Source of the DNA: Candidatus Sulfopaludibacter sp.
GTDB lineage: Bacteria > Acidobacteriota > Terriglobia > Bryobacterales > Bryobacteraceae
DNA: 64,000 bases
Direction: 5' to 3'
Assembly: GCA_031292755.1 (NCBI GenBank)
Contig: JARLGM010000001.1
Location: forward strand, 1 to 64,000
The position numbers were made by a program, and so were the translations under genes. The notes under the pieces were generated by a model, which searched no databases, was not told the DNA's origin, and saw only the letters and a list, made by a program, of their open reading frames with translations. Shown piece after piece: positions 1 to 12,000 of this stretch (within the stretch, counting starts at the first letter, position 1; every line of letters begins with the position of its first letter).

Positions 1-69
1 CCCTAACCCCCCTTTCGACCGCCAGGTTTCCCACCTCATTCCACCACGAACGTCTTTCGTGGCTTAAAG

Positions 70-116
70 CTCCGTGCTTCCTCGGTGTCCTCCGTTTCTC
101 CGTGGTGAAGTCCCCC
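70..116. repeat. Copy 1 of dispersed CTCCGTG...GTGGTGAA repeat
   Basis: About 40 bases here match the segment at 4149-4194 in the same orientation with only three differences before the C-run. The unit is built of short CTCCGTG/TCCTCCG-like sub-repeats. Similar low-complexity intergenic elements are common in environmental bacterial genomes (general knowledge). It lies immediately upstream of the restriction-modification gene. Confidence 0.75.
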
Positions 117-139
117 GCTACCAGTTAAACTCTCAGTTC

Positions 140-3100
140 ATGCCGGCTGATGAATTCATAAGTCGGTGGCAGCATTCCGCCGCCGCCGAACGGGCGAACT
201 ACGCACTCTTCCTCTCCGAACTCTGCGATTACCTGGACATCCCGCGACCCAACCCAGCCGTCGCCGACCCCAGCCAGAATACCTACGTCTTCGAGCACCC
301 CGTAACCTTCCGTCACCCTACCGGCCTCTCCAGCGTGGGATTCATCGATCTTTACAAACGCGGCTGCTTCGTCCTCGAAGCCAAGCAGGGCAGCCCGGCT
401 CCGGAGCCATCGCTCCTTTTTGAGATGCCCCATCGCCGTGGAACCGCCATTCGCGGCACGGCCGGCTGGGATCAAGCCATGCTCCGCGCCCGCAACCAGG
501 CCGAGCAGTACGCCAAGGCGCTCCCCGCCGCCGAAGGTTGGCCTCCCTTCCTCATCACCGCGGATGTCGGCTACTCCATCGAGCTCTTTGCCGATTTTTC
601 GGGCACCGGAAAAGCCTACGTCCCTTTCCCCGATTCGCTCACTCACCGCATCCCACTCGAACAACTCAAGCTCCAGCTCATCCGCGACCGCCTCCGCGCC
701 ATCTGGCTCGACCCGCTCTCGCTCGACCCCAGCCGCATCTCCGCCATCGTCACTCGCGATGTCGCCTGGCACCTCGCCAACCTCGCCCGGTCCTTGGAAC
801 AGGACCACCCCGCCGAAGCCGTCACCCCGTTCCTGATGCGCTGCATCTTCACCTTCTTCGCGCAGAACATTCACCTCCTGCCGCCCGGTAGCTTCTCCCT
901 CCTCCTCCAAAGTCTTCGCGAAGATCTGGCCAATTTTACGCCCATGGTGGAATCCCTCTGGCGAACCATGGATTCCGGCGGCTTCTCCCCCATCCTCCGC
1001 GAACACGTCATCCGCTTCAACGGCGGTCTCTTCGAATCCGTCGAAGCCCTCCCGCTGAACCGCAAGCAGTTCGATATCCTCTGTCTCGCCGCCGCCGCCG
1101 AGTGGAAAGACGTCGAGCCCGCCATTTTCGGCACCCTGTTGGAGCGCGCCCTCGGCCAGCGCGAGCGCCACGCCCTCGGCGCTCATTACACGCCCCGCGC
1201 CTACGTCGAACGGCTCGTCATCCCCACCATCGTCGAACCGCTCCGCCAGGATTGGGCCGATGTCCAGGCCGCCGCCCTCACCCTGGATCGCGCCGGCAAG
1301 AATGCCGACGCCATCGCCGTCCTCGCCACCTTCCGCCGCCGCTTGTGCTCCCTCGAGATCCTCGACCCGGCCTGCGGCTCCGGCAATTTCCTCTACGTTG
1401 CCCTCGAACACCTCAAGCGCCTCGAGGCCGAAGTCAACGAACTGCTCGAAACCCTCGGCGAAACCCAGCAGGCCCTCCACGAAACCGGTCTCACCGTGGA
1501 CCCTCACCAGTTGAAAGGCCTCGAACTCAATCCCCGCGCCGCCGCCATCACCGACCTCGTCCTCTGGATCGGCTACCTCCAGTGGTATTTCCGCACCTGG
1601 GGCGCTTCCACCATGCCCCCCGAACCCGTCATCAAGCGTTTCCACAACATCGAGCACCGCGATGCGCTTCTCGCGTACGACAGCGTCGAACCGGCCGTCG
1701 AGGAACAGGGCAACGCCCGCACCACCTGGGACGGCGTCACCATGAAGCGGAATCCCATCACTGGCGAGGACGTTCCCGACGAATCGGCCCGCCGCCCTGT
1801 CCTGACCTATATCAACGCCCGCCCCGCCGAATGGCCCTCCGCCGACTTCATCGTCGGCAACCCGCCCTTCCTCGGCAATTGGAGAATGCGCGGCGAACTC
1901 GGCGATGGTTACGCCGAAACCCTCCGCTCCGTCTACAACGAAGTCCCGGAAACCGCCGACTACGTCATGTACTGGTGGCACCGCGCCGCCCAACGCGTCC
2001 GCGCCGGCAAAACCCGCCGCTTCGGCTTCATCACCACCAACAGTCTCCGCCAGACCTTCCAGCGCCGCGTCCTCACGCCGCACCTCACCGATCCTTCCAC
2101 GCCCGCCTCTCTGGTCTTCGCCATCCCCGACCACCCCTGGGTCGATTCCGCCGATGGCGCCGCCGTGCGCATTGCCATGACCGTCGCTCAGGCCGGCGCC
2201 CGCGAAGGCCGCCTCCTGCGTGTCGAGTCCGAAGAAGGCGGCGACGGCGAAGGCGCCGCCAAAGTCGAATTCTCCGAACGCCACGGCCTCATTCATTCCG
2301 ATTTGACCATCGGTCCGAATCTCACGACTACCGTCTCGCTCAAAGCCAATGAAGGTCTCAGTTGCCCGGGCGTAAAACTGCATGGTGCTGGCTTCATCGT
2401 GACGCCGGAGAAGGCGCGGGAACTCGGCTTGGGCTCGGTTCCCGAACTCGATCGCCACATCCGGCAATACCGAAACGGCCGCGATATCACCTCGCGCCCT
2501 CGTGGCGTCATGGTCATTGACCTCTTTGGCCTCTCCGCCGAGGAAGTGCGAAGCAGATTTCCCGCCGTTTATCAGCATGTAGCCGATCACGTGAAGCCCG
2601 AACGGGATCAGAACAATCGATCCTCGTACCGCGACAACTGGTGGATCTTCGGTGAGCCGCGCGCCGACTTCCGCCCTGCCTTGAAAGGTCTCCGTCGCTA
2701 CATCGCGACCGTCGAAACCGCAAAGCACCGCTTCTTTGTTTTCCTGGACGCAGCCATCCTCCCGGACAATATGCTCGTCAATATCGCCACCAGCGACGCT
2801 TACGTGCTCGGGGTGCTCTCCAGCCGTATCCACGTTGCGTGGGCTCTCGCGGCGGGCGGCCGACTCGGTTTCGGAAACGATCCTCGCTACAACAAGACCC
2901 GCTGCTTCGAGCCCTTTCCCTTTCCCGACCCCACCGAATCTCAGCGCGAACGCATCCGGTTCCTGGGCGAACAACTCGACGCCCACCGCAAACGCTGCCA
3001 GGAAGCGCATCCCAACCTGACCATGACCGAAATGTACAACGTCCTCGAAGAACTGCGCGCCGGCCAACCCCTCAGCGCCGCCAGCCAGCTCGTTCACGAT

Positions 3101-3553
3101 CTGGGACTCGTATCGGTTCTGCGCGGCCTCCACGACGATCTCGATTCCGCCGTCTCCGCCGCCTACGGCTGGCAGCCCGACCTCCCCACCGAGGACATCC
3201 TCTTCCGCCTGGTCGAACTCAACAATACCCGTGCCGCCGAAGAACGCTCGGGCCTGGTCCGCTGGCTCCGCCCGGAATTTCAAAAGACCTCCGGCACCCA
3301 GGCCGGCCTCGGCGTGGAAATGGAAGAGGAGGAGCAGGTGCCCGCCCGCACCGGCCGTCCCGCCTGGCCGCCTCATCTCCCCGAACGCGTCCGCGCCGTC
3401 CGCGATTATCTGATGCAGGCGCCCGCCCCGGTCGCGCCCGAAACCGTCGCCCGCAACTTCACCCGCGCCCGTACCCCGGAAGTCACCGCCATCCTGGAAA
3501 CTCTCGCCGCTCTGGGACAAGCCAAGCGGGACCAAGCCGGCTATCACGCGTAA
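140..3553 (+). CDS. MmeI-like single-chain type IIL restriction-modification enzyme
   Basis: A 1137-residue protein combining an N-terminal PD-ExK nuclease with an N6-adenine DNA methyltransferase. Counting from the ATG at 140, Asp70, Glu80 and Lys82 form D-x9-E-x-K, the spacing and numbering reported for MmeI, which supports this start over the upstream ATG at 74. The methyltransferase part shows the SAM motif [10 protein letters not shown] near residue 410 and the catalytic NPPF motif (VGNPPFLGN) near residue 570, preceded by [11 protein letters not shown]. The C-terminal part probably recognises the DNA target. At 1137 residues it is longer than MmeI (about 920), and DISARM-type or other class I DNA methyltransferases are related alternatives. 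No separate specificity or restriction subunit is adjacent, so it probably modifies and cuts alone. It is followed by an MNT/HEPN pair. Confidence 0.82.
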   Translation: MPADEFISRWQHSAAAERANYALFLSELCDYLDIPRPNPAVADPSQNTYVFEHPVTFRHPTGLSSVGFIDLYKRGCFVLEAKQGSPAPEPSLLFEMPHRRGTAIRGTAGWDQAMLRARNQAEQYAKALPAAEGWPPFLITADVGYSIELFADFSGTGKAYVPFPDSLTHRIPLEQLKLQLIRDRLRAIWLDPLSLDPSRISAIVTRDVAWHLANLARSLEQDHPAEAVTPFLMRCIFTFFAQNIHLLPPGSFSLLLQSLREDLANFTPMVESLWRTMDSGGFSPILREHVIRFNGGLFESVEALPLNRKQFDILCLAAAAEWKDVEPAIFGTLLERALGQRERHALGAHYTPRAYVERLVIPTIVEPLRQDWADVQAAALTLDRAGKNADAIAVLATFRRRLCSLEILDPACGSGNFLYVALEHLKRLEAEVNELLETLGETQQALHETGLTVDPHQLKGLELNPRAAAITDLVLWIGYLQWYFRTWGASTMPPEPVIKRFHNIEHRDALLAYDSVEPAVEEQGNARTTWDGVTMKRNPITGEDVPDESARRPVLTYINARPAEWPSADFIVGNPPFLGNWRMRGELGDGYAETLRSVYNEVPETADYVMYWWHRAAQRVRAGKTRRFGFITTNSLRQTFQRRVLTPHLTDPSTPASLVFAIPDHPWVDSADGAAVRIAMTVAQAGAREGRLLRVESEEGGDGEGAAKVEFSERHGLIHSDLTIGPNLTTTVSLKANEGLSCPGVKLHGAGFIVTPEKARELGLGSVPELDRHIRQYRNGRDITSRPRGVMVIDLFGLSAEEVRSRFPAVYQHVADHVKPERDQNNRSSYRDNWWIFGEPRADFRPALKGLRRYIATVETAKHRFFVFLDAAILPDNMLVNIATSDAYVLGVLSSRIHVAWALAAGGRLGFGNDPRYNKTRCFEPFPFPDPTESQRERIRFLGEQLDAHRKRCQEAHPNLTMTEMYNVLEELRAGQPLSAASQLVHDLGLVSVLRGLHDDLDSAVSAAYGWQPDLPTEDILFRLVELNNTRAAEERSGLVRWLRPEFQKTSGTQAGLGVEMEEEEQVPARTGRPAWPPHLPERVRAVRDYLMQAPAPVAPETVARNFTRARTPEVTAILETLAALGQAKRDQAGYHA

Positions 3554-3591
3554 GATAGCCTCCTCTTCCGGTGCATAATATGAGAGATAGG

Positions 3592-3894
3592 ATGGAAATC
3601 AGCGATATCCAGGTGGATGAGATCAAGCTTACAGATCTCTGCCGGCAGTACCGGGTTCAGGAACTTTCCTTGTTCGGGTCAGCCGCTCGCGGAGAACTGC
3701 GCCCGGATAGCGACATCGACTTACTGGTCCAGTTTCTGCCCGTCGCCGGCATCGATCTGGTGGATTACGCCGGCCTGATGTTGGATCTGTCGCGTCTTCT
3801 CGGCCGCAAAGTAGATCTGGTGTCGAAGACCGGTCTCAAACCGCTAATCCGCGCTTCCGTGCTGGAAGAAGCGCGGCTCTTGTATGCGGCATGA
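3592..3894 (+). CDS. MNT-domain nucleotidyltransferase (MntA-like antitoxin)
   Basis: A minimal nucleotidyltransferase of about 100 residues. The signature is visible as GSAARGE followed by DSDIDLLV, i.e. the GS-x(n)-DxD metal-binding motif. In MNT/HEPN modules this protein neutralises the HEPN ribonuclease by adding nucleotides to it (family knowledge). In-frame starts are GTG 3571, ATG 3580 and ATG 3592; I chose 3592 because a purine-rich GAGAGATAGG stretch precedes it. The 3' end overlaps the HEPN reading frame by 11 bases, typical of the pair. The partner HEPN gene looks broken, so the antitoxin may be a leftover. Confidence 0.8.
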   Translation: MEISDIQVDEIKLTDLCRQYRVQELSLFGSAARGELRPDSDIDLLVQFLPVAGIDLVDYAGLMLDLSRLLGRKVDLVSKTGLKPLIRASVLEEARLLYAA

Positions 3895-4140
3895 CAGCTT
3901 GTTCCTCGCGGACATCCTTTCGGCTGTAGACCACATTGCCGACTTCACCTCTGGAGTCGATTTTCCAGCGTTCCAGAAATCGGAACTGCTTCGCAGCGCC
4001 GTAGTCCAGAAACTCGCCACCATCGGCGAGGCGGCCGCGCGAGTCTCCGAGGCACTGAAGGCTCGAATCGCTGCCCGGTCTTGCGAGAGCAGATCGCTGG
4101 CATCCTCGCAGCAGAATCCGGCGATCTGCCAGCACGATGA
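3884..4140 (+). pseudogene. Decayed HEPN (HepT/DUF86) toxin gene
   Basis: The first 60 or so codons read as a normal HepT N-terminus (MRHDSLFLADILSAVDHI, then SAVVQKLATIGEAAARVSE). After about base 4065 the similarity leaves this frame; another frame reads LREQIAG and ends with SGDLPAR and a stop at 4138-4140, as if the middle had been deleted with a frameshift. The R-x4-6-H ribonuclease motif, expected right after the QIAG-type segment, is absent in every frame I read. The open frame running on to 4357 through C-rich sequence is not believable protein. I infer an inactive toxin next to an intact MNT antitoxin. Confidence 0.7.
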
Positions 4141-4148
4141 ATTCCCCC

Positions 4149-4194
4149 CTCCGTGCTTTCTCCGTGTCCTCCGCTTCTCCGTGGTGAAACCCCC
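4149..4194. repeat. Copy 2 of dispersed CTCCGTG...GTGGTGAA repeat
   Basis: Second, same-orientation copy of the element at 70-116. Together the two copies bracket the restriction-modification/MNT/HEPN segment, and this one begins 9 bases past the last stop of the decayed HEPN gene. Confidence 0.75.
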
Positions 4195-4377
4195 ACCCCA
4201 TTCACACCGCAAACAGGGTTTTAATCCCCCCAACTCCAATCACTTCCCCTCCCAGTCCCAAAAGCCCACACGGCTTGGACCCCGGCCTGCAAAGCCGCCC
4301 CGGCCCCCGGCCCCCAGACCCTGGCCCCCCTCTTGTGCTCCTCCATCCCCCGCTTAAAAGATGTCCAGGTCCAAAAT
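4195..4377. other. C-rich, strand-biased intergenic stretch
   Basis: Between the repeat and the nifJ promoter the plus strand is strongly pyrimidine-rich with many runs of C (for example in 4222-4350). No gene with recognisable features is seen here; the open frames are products of low complexity. Confidence 0.5.
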
Positions 4378-4406
4378 ACTTGTGGATTTTTACGACAACA
4401 AGGTCT

Positions 4407-4412
4407 TATAAT
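4407..4412 (+). promoter_or_regulatory. -10 element (TATAAT) of the nifJ promoter
   Basis: A perfect TATAAT lies 44 bases upstream of the chosen nifJ start. A TTGTGG at 4380-4385 is a possible -35, but the 21-base spacing is long. The segment TACGACA...GGTC..ATAAT is closely shared with the promoter of the small cytochrome gene at 41672-41700. Confidence 0.5.
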
Positions 4413-4455
4413 ATGACTTAAGGAAGTGAATCCCATACTAGTAAGGAGGGGCGAG

Positions 4456-7400
4456 TTGAGTAGTCCAACCACCACCACCAGGCCCACTGTCACCATCGAC
4501 GGTAACGAAGCCGCCGCATACGTTGCGCATCAGATCAACGAAGTCATCGCTATATATCCCATTACACCTTCATCCAACATGGGCGAATGGGCGGACCAGT
4601 GGTCCGCCGAGGGTAAGGCTAACATCTGGGGCACCGTGCCAACGGTGGTTGAGATGCAAAGCGAAGGAGGAGCGGCCGGAGCTCTTCATGGCGCGTTGCA
4701 GGCCGGGTCCCTGTCCACTACCTTCACGGCATCCCAGGGCCTGTTGCTGATGATCCCCAACATGTTCAAGATCGCCGGGGAACTCACCAGCACCGTATTC
4801 CACATCGCTGCCCGCGCCCTGGCCACGCATGCCCTGTCCATCTTCGGCGACCATTCCGACGTGATGGCCGCCCGCTCTACGGGCTTCGGCATGTTGTCGT
4901 CCAACTCGGTCCAGGAAGTCATGGATATGGCGCTGATTGCGCAGGCCGCCAGCCTGGAATCGCGCATTCCCTTCGTCCACTTTTTTGACGGGTTCCGCAC
5001 TTCGCACGAAGTCGCCAAGGTCCAACAGCTCTCCCCGGACGATCTGCGCGCCCTGATCAGCGACGAGTTGGTGCAGGCCCACCGCGCCCGCGCCCTTTCG
5101 CCCGACCGGCCGCAACTCCGCGGCACCGCCCAGAATCCCGATGTCTATTTCCAGGCGCGCGAAGCCTGCAACTCCTACTACCTGGCCACTCCCACCATCG
5201 TGCAGAACGCCATGGATAAGTTCGCCAAGGTGGTGGGCCGCCAGTATCGCCTGTTCGATTACGTGGGCGCCGCGGATGCCGACCGCGTCATTATCATGAT
5301 GGGCTCGGGCGCCGAAGTGGCGCATGAAGCCGTGGAAGCGCTCAACACCGCCGGTCAGAAGGTGGGTCTGCTGAAGATTCGCCTGTTCCGGCCCTTCGCG
5401 GTGGAGACCTTTGTCGCTGCCCTGCCTGAATCGGTGAAGTCCATCGCCGTCCTCGATCGCACCAAGGAACCCGGCGCTACCGGGGAACCCCTGTACTGCG
5501 ATGTCGTCACCGCGCTATCCGAAATGGGCGTCAGCAAAAAGGTGATCGGCGGGCGCTACGGCCTGGCCTCCAAGGAATTCACCCCGGCCATGGTGAAGGG
5601 CGTGTATGACGAACTGCTCAAGCCGTCGCCCAAGAACCACTTCACCATCGGCATCAACGACGATGTTACGCATACCAGCCTGAACTACGATGCCGATTGG
5701 TCCACTGAAGAGCCCGGCACCGTCCGCGCCATGTTCTTCGGACTGGGCGCCGATGGCACCGTGGGCGCCAATAAGAATTCCATCAAGATCATCGGCGAGG
5801 AGACCCCCAACTACGCGCAGGGCTATTTCGTCTACGATTCCAAAAAATCCGGCGCCATCACCACGTCGCACCTGCGCTTCGGACCCCACCCCATCCACTC
5901 CAGCTATCTCATCAGCAAGGCGAATTTCGTGGCCTGCCACCAGTTCTCCTTCCTGGAACGCATCGATATGCTGAAGTACGCCGAGCCGGGCGCCACCTTC
6001 CTGCTCAACAGCACCTTCGGCGCCGATGAAGTCTGGGATCACCTGCCCCGCCTGGTGCAACGCCAGATCATCGAAAAGAAGCTGAAGTTTTACGTCATCG
6101 ATGGTTACGAAGTGGCCCGCGAAACCGGCATGGGCGGTCGCATCAACACCATTATGCAGACCTGCTTCTTCGCCATCAGCGGCGTGCTGCCGCGCGAAGA
6201 GGCCATCGAAGCCATCAAGTACACCATTAAGAAGACCTACGGGAAGCGCGGCGAAAGCGTGGTGCAGAAGAACTACGCCGCCGTCGATGCCGCCCTCAGC
6301 CATCTGCATGAAGTGAAGACCCACGCGCAAGTCACATCCACTTTCGATCTGCGCCCGTACGTGCCCGCCGCCGCCCCCGGGTTTGTCCAGAAGGTTACGG
6401 CCAAAATCATCGCCGGCGAAGGCGACGACCTGCCGGTGAGCGCCATGCCCATCGATGGCACCTTCCCCGTCGGCACCGCCCAGTGGGAGAAGCGCAACAT
6501 CGCCCTGGAAATCCCCGAGTGGGATCAGGACCTCTGCATCCAGTGCGGCAAATGCGTGCTGGTCTGCCCCCACAGCGTGATCCGCGCCAAAGTATACGAC
6601 GAACCGGCGCTCGCCGGCGCGCCTGCAACCTTCAAGTCCGTTCCGGCCCGCTGGAAGGACATGAAGGAGCGCAAGTACACCTTGCAGGTGGCGCCCGAAG
6701 ATTGCACCGGCTGCACCCTGTGCGTGCAGGTTTGCCCGGCCAAGAGCAAGAGCGAGGTCAAACACCGCGCCATCAACATGGTGGCCCAGCCGCCGCTGCG
6801 CGAAAGCGAAGCCGCCAATTGGGACTTCTTCCTGAAGATTGCCGAGACCGAGCGCACCGTGCTCTCGCTCAACCAGGTGAAGGACGTGCAGTTGCTCCAG
6901 CCCCTGTTTGAGTTCTCCGGCGCCTGCTCCGGCTGCGGCGAAACTCCCTACATCAAACTGATGACCCAGTTGTTCGGCGACCGTATGATGATCGCCAATG
7001 CCACCGGCTGTTCCTCCATTTACGGCGGTAACCTCCCCACCACGCCGTACTGCACCAACGACGAAGGCCGCGGCCCGGCCTGGTCCAACTCGTTGTTCGA
7101 AGACAACGCCGAGTTCGGCCTGGGCATGCGCCTGGCCGTGGATAAGCAGAACGAATACGCCCGTGAGCTGGTATGGCGGCTGGGCTTCACCATCGGTGAA
7201 GACCTGGCGCAGGCCATCATCCACGCCGATCAGAAGACCGAGCAGGGCATCTTCGCCCAGCGCGAACGCATCAAGACCCTCAAAGCCAAGCTCGCCGCCA
7301 TCGATAGCCCCGAAGCGCGCGACCTTCTCAGCATCGCCGATGCGCTCGTCAAAAAGAGCGTGTGGATCGTGGGCGGCGACGGTTGGGCGTACGATATCGG

Positions 7401-8018
7401 CTACGGCGGGCTGGATCACGTCCTCGCCTCCGGCCGCAACGTCAACGTCCTGGTGCTGGATACCGAAGTCTACTCCAACACCGGCGGGCAGGCCTCCAAG
7501 GCCACCCCGCGCGGCGCCGTGGCCAAGTTCGCCGCCGGCGGCAAACCGATGGGCAAGAAGGATCTCGCCATGATGGCGGTCAGCTATGGCAGCGTGTACG
7601 TGGCCCGTATCGCCATGGGCGCCGGCGATATGCAGACCATCAAGGCATTCCAGGAAGCCGAAGCCTTCAACGGGCCTTCCATCATCCTCGCTTACAGCCA
7701 TTGCATCGCTCACGGCTACGACCTGGCCTACGGCATGGACCAGCAGAAGGCAGCCGTGAATTCCGGCTACTGGCCGCTGTTCCGCTACAACCCGGACCTG
7801 GTGGCGCAAGACAAGAATCCCTTCCAGCTCGATTCGCGCGCACCCTCGATCGGCGTCAAGGACTTCATGTACAACGAGACCCGCTACACCATGCTGGTCA
7901 AGAGCAACCCCGAAGAGGCCAAGCGGCTCCTGGGTCTGGCGCAGGAAGATGTGGCCGCCCGCTGGAAGCTGTATGACTACATGGCTCACGAACCCGCTAA
8001 CGGCGCGGAGGTGAAAAA

Positions 8019-8022
<4 letters not shown>
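4456..8022 (+). CDS. nifJ: Pyruvate:ferredoxin (flavodoxin) oxidoreductase
   Basis: A single-chain PFOR of 1188 residues that converts pyruvate and CoA to acetyl-CoA and CO2 while reducing ferredoxin, in the cytoplasm. It contains the YPITPSS motif near residue 35, a two-cluster ferredoxin domain (CIQCGKCVLVCP near 693, CTGCTLCVQVCP near 751), the CSGCGETP cysteines near 824 that bind the proximal cluster, and the thiamine-diphosphate motif GDGWAYDIGYGG near 973 followed by YSNTGGQ. I chose TTG 4456 because AAGGAGGGG sits just before it; the in-frame GTG 4426 has a weaker site. The length is normal for the family. It overlaps the next gene by four bases (ATGA), so the two are translationally coupled. 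Confidence 0.96.
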
Positions 8023-9031
<1,009 letters not shown>

Positions 9032-9035
<4 letters not shown>

Positions 9036-9058
9036 GACAGGCCTCGGGCCTGTCCTAC
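9032..9058. terminator. Bidirectional hairpin between convergent genes (palindromic element)
   Basis: Arms of 11 bases (GTAGGACAGGC and GCCTGTCCTAC) pair perfectly around a 5-base loop. The left arm holds the TAG of the plus-strand flavoprotein gene and the right arm holds the TAG (minus strand) of the RND gene. A closely related palindrome lies at 20940-20967 and a degenerate one at 12239-12265. There is no U-run, so a terminator role is an inference from position. Confidence 0.65.
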
Positions 9059-12000
9059 GCCTGCGCCACCGCATCGGCGCGCCGGTATGCGACGAAGTAG
9101 GCCGCTGGAACCATGATCACCGTCATGACCAGCGACACGCTCATTCCGCCCAGTACCGCGCGCGCCAGCGGCGCATAGGATTCGCTGCCCGCCCCGAGTT
9201 TCAAGGCCATCGGCAGCAGCCCGATGATGGTCGCCAGCGAAGTCATCAGCACCGGGCGGAGCCGCACGCGCGCCGCCTTCACCACCGCTTCCCGGACAGT
9301 CAATCCCTCGTCGCGAAGGTGGCGCGTGAACTCCACAATCAGGATGCTGTCGGACACCGTCATGCCGATCAGAATCATCAGCCCCATCAGGGACATCACA
9401 TTCAGCGTCGTCCCGGTCAGATAGAGAATCAGCAGCGCTCCGGTGAGTCCGGGCGGCACCGCTGTCAGAATCAACAGGGGATCCAGGAACGACCGGAACT
9501 GCGCCACCAGAATCAGGTACAGCAGCACCACCGACAGCGTCAGGCCGATTCCGAACCGTTGGAAGCTCTGCTGCATTCCTTCTACCAGCCCGCGCAGCGT
9601 GACCGTGACTCCCGTGGGCTTCGCGGTCTGAGCAATCAGGCCGTCGATGCTTTTCTTGATGCGGCCCAGATCCTCGCCCACGGGTTGCACGTAGATGTCG
9701 ATCACCCGCCGCAGAGCGTAGTGGTCCACCTCCGTCGGCGATTTCATCCGGTGAATCGCCGAGACCATATCCAGCCGGGTCGAATCGGCTATATGATCGC
9801 CGTGAATCGGGATGGCTCTCAGGTCGTTGAAGCTCTGGATCTGCGTCTCCGGATACTGCACGGTCAGCATGTAGTCGTTGCCGGTCTTCGGGTCGATCCA
9901 GTAGCTCGGTGCGATCATGGTGTTCGACGTGAGCGCCGTGATCACGTTGTCGACCACTTCCTGTTGGGACAAGCCCAGCTCCGCCGCCCGCACGCGGTCG
10001 ATATTCAGTTGGATGGCGGGATAGTCCAGGTCCTGCGGGATGTAGATGTCGCCTACATTGGGAATCTTGCGGATTTGCCGGGCGAGTCGCAGAGCGGTAC
10101 CGTAGCTCGCTTCCATGTCGGACCCCGCCACCTGCACGTCAATCGGAGCCGGCATGCCCATACCCAGAACGGCGTCTACCAGCCCGCCCGCCTGGAAGTA
10201 AGCCGTGATCTCCGGCATCTCCTCGGCCAGGCGTTTGCGGACGCGCGCCATGTACTCGTAGCTGCCCACCTTGTGATCTTCCTTGAGGCTCACCTGCACG
10301 GTCGCCGTGTGCATGCCCGAGTTGGTGGTATAGATAGCCGAGAAATCCGGCGTGGACCCGATATTGGAAACGATCATCCCGAGGTCCGCCGGAGAGACCT
10401 CTTTGCGGATCAGGTCCTCTACCTTCGCCACCTCCTGCCCGGTGACGTTGATCCGTGTGCCGGACGGCAGCTTCACGTTCATCACAAACTGTCCCGGATC
10501 CGTGCGCGGGAAGAACGAAAGATCCAGCAGCGGGAAAATGAAGAGGCTCAGCACGATCAGCCCGCTCAGTCCAAACAGAACAGCCACCGGCCGCTTCAGC
10601 ACCACGCTGATCACCCGGTCGTAGAAATCCAGGAAGCCTTCGAATTTCGGGTTGAACCAGTCGTTGAAGACCTGTAACGGCCCGCGGCGGTGCTTAGGAG
10701 CCGGCGCAACGTGGAGCGGCGGTTCCAGCGTGTCGTCCAATTCCGGGTGCGGCCCGTGGTGGCCCACGTGCGACGCATTGATGAAGCGCGCGCAGAACAG
10801 CGGCACCACCGACATGGCCACTGAATACGAGGCCAGCAAAGATAGCACTACGGCCAGTGCCAGGGCGGAAAACAGGTACCGGCTGACTCCGTACAGCAGC
10901 GTTACCGGAAAGAACACCACGATGGTGGTCAGGGTCGAAGCCAGCACCGGAAGCGCCACTTCGTTGCCGCCCTTTTGCGCCGCGACCGCCGGATCTTCGC
11001 CCAATTCCAGGTGCCGGTAAATATTCTCCAGCACCACCACCGAATTATCGATCAGCCGCGAGAATGCCAGCGCCAGTCCGCCCAGCACCATGGCGTTGAT
11101 CGAACTGCCGCCCATCGAAAGCAGAATGAAGGCGGTGAGCGCGGAAAGCGGGATCGAGAAGAACACCGCCACCGTGGCACGCATGCTGCCCAGAAACACC
11201 AGAATCATGATCGACGTCAGGAACAGCCCGATGGCGCCCTCGTGGATCAGCGTATCGATAGCCGTCTTGACGAAGACGGATTGATCGAACACCACGCGGC
11301 TGACCAGCGCCTTGGGCACGTCCAGAAGATTGGCCACCGTCGACTTGACTCCGTCCACCACTTCGATGGTGTTGGTGTCGCCGCCCTGCTTCATCACCGG
11401 GATGAAGACCGAAGGCTGGCCGTCCACGCGCACCACGTTGGTCTGGATTTCGTGGCCGTCTTCGGCATAGCCGATGTCGGCGACACGTACGGGGTTCTGC
11501 CCCACGGTCTTGATGGGCAACTGGTCGATTTCGGGCACCGAGCTCAACTGGCTGTTGGTATAGATGTTGTAATCCAGTTGGCCCAGTTGCACATCGCCCG
11601 CGGGCAGAATCAGGTTGGCCGAATTCACCGCGCGCACCACATCCATCAGGCTCAACTGATGGGCCTCCAGCTTGTACGGGTCGGTGTAGACCATGATCTG
11701 GCGGTACTTGCCGCCGAATGGCTGCGGCACGCTGGCGCCGGGCACGCTGGCCACCTGGTTGCGGACCTGGAACTGAGCCAGGTCGCGCAATTGGGTTTCG
11801 TTCAGCCCTTCGCCCTGGAATGTCACCAGGCAGACCGGCAGGCTGGAAGCGTCGAACTTCAGGACCACCGGCGGCAGGGTGCCGGGCGGCAGGCGGCGTA
11901 ACTGCGCCATGGCCAGGTTGGAAATGGTGGTGACGGCGGAATCGGCGTTGGTGCCGGGCTGGAAAAATACCTTGATGATGCTCACGCCCGGCAGCGACCG

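Noticed and set aside
125-3547. Long minus-strand open frame opposite the RM gene (1140 codons)
   Set aside because: It is a GC-rich shadow of the real gene: Gly/Ala/Glu/Asp-rich without family motifs, while the plus strand has clear methyltransferase and nuclease motifs.
5515-7989. 824-codon minus-strand frame opposite nifJ
   Set aside because: Shadow frame with biased composition; nifJ motifs on the plus strand account for the sequence.
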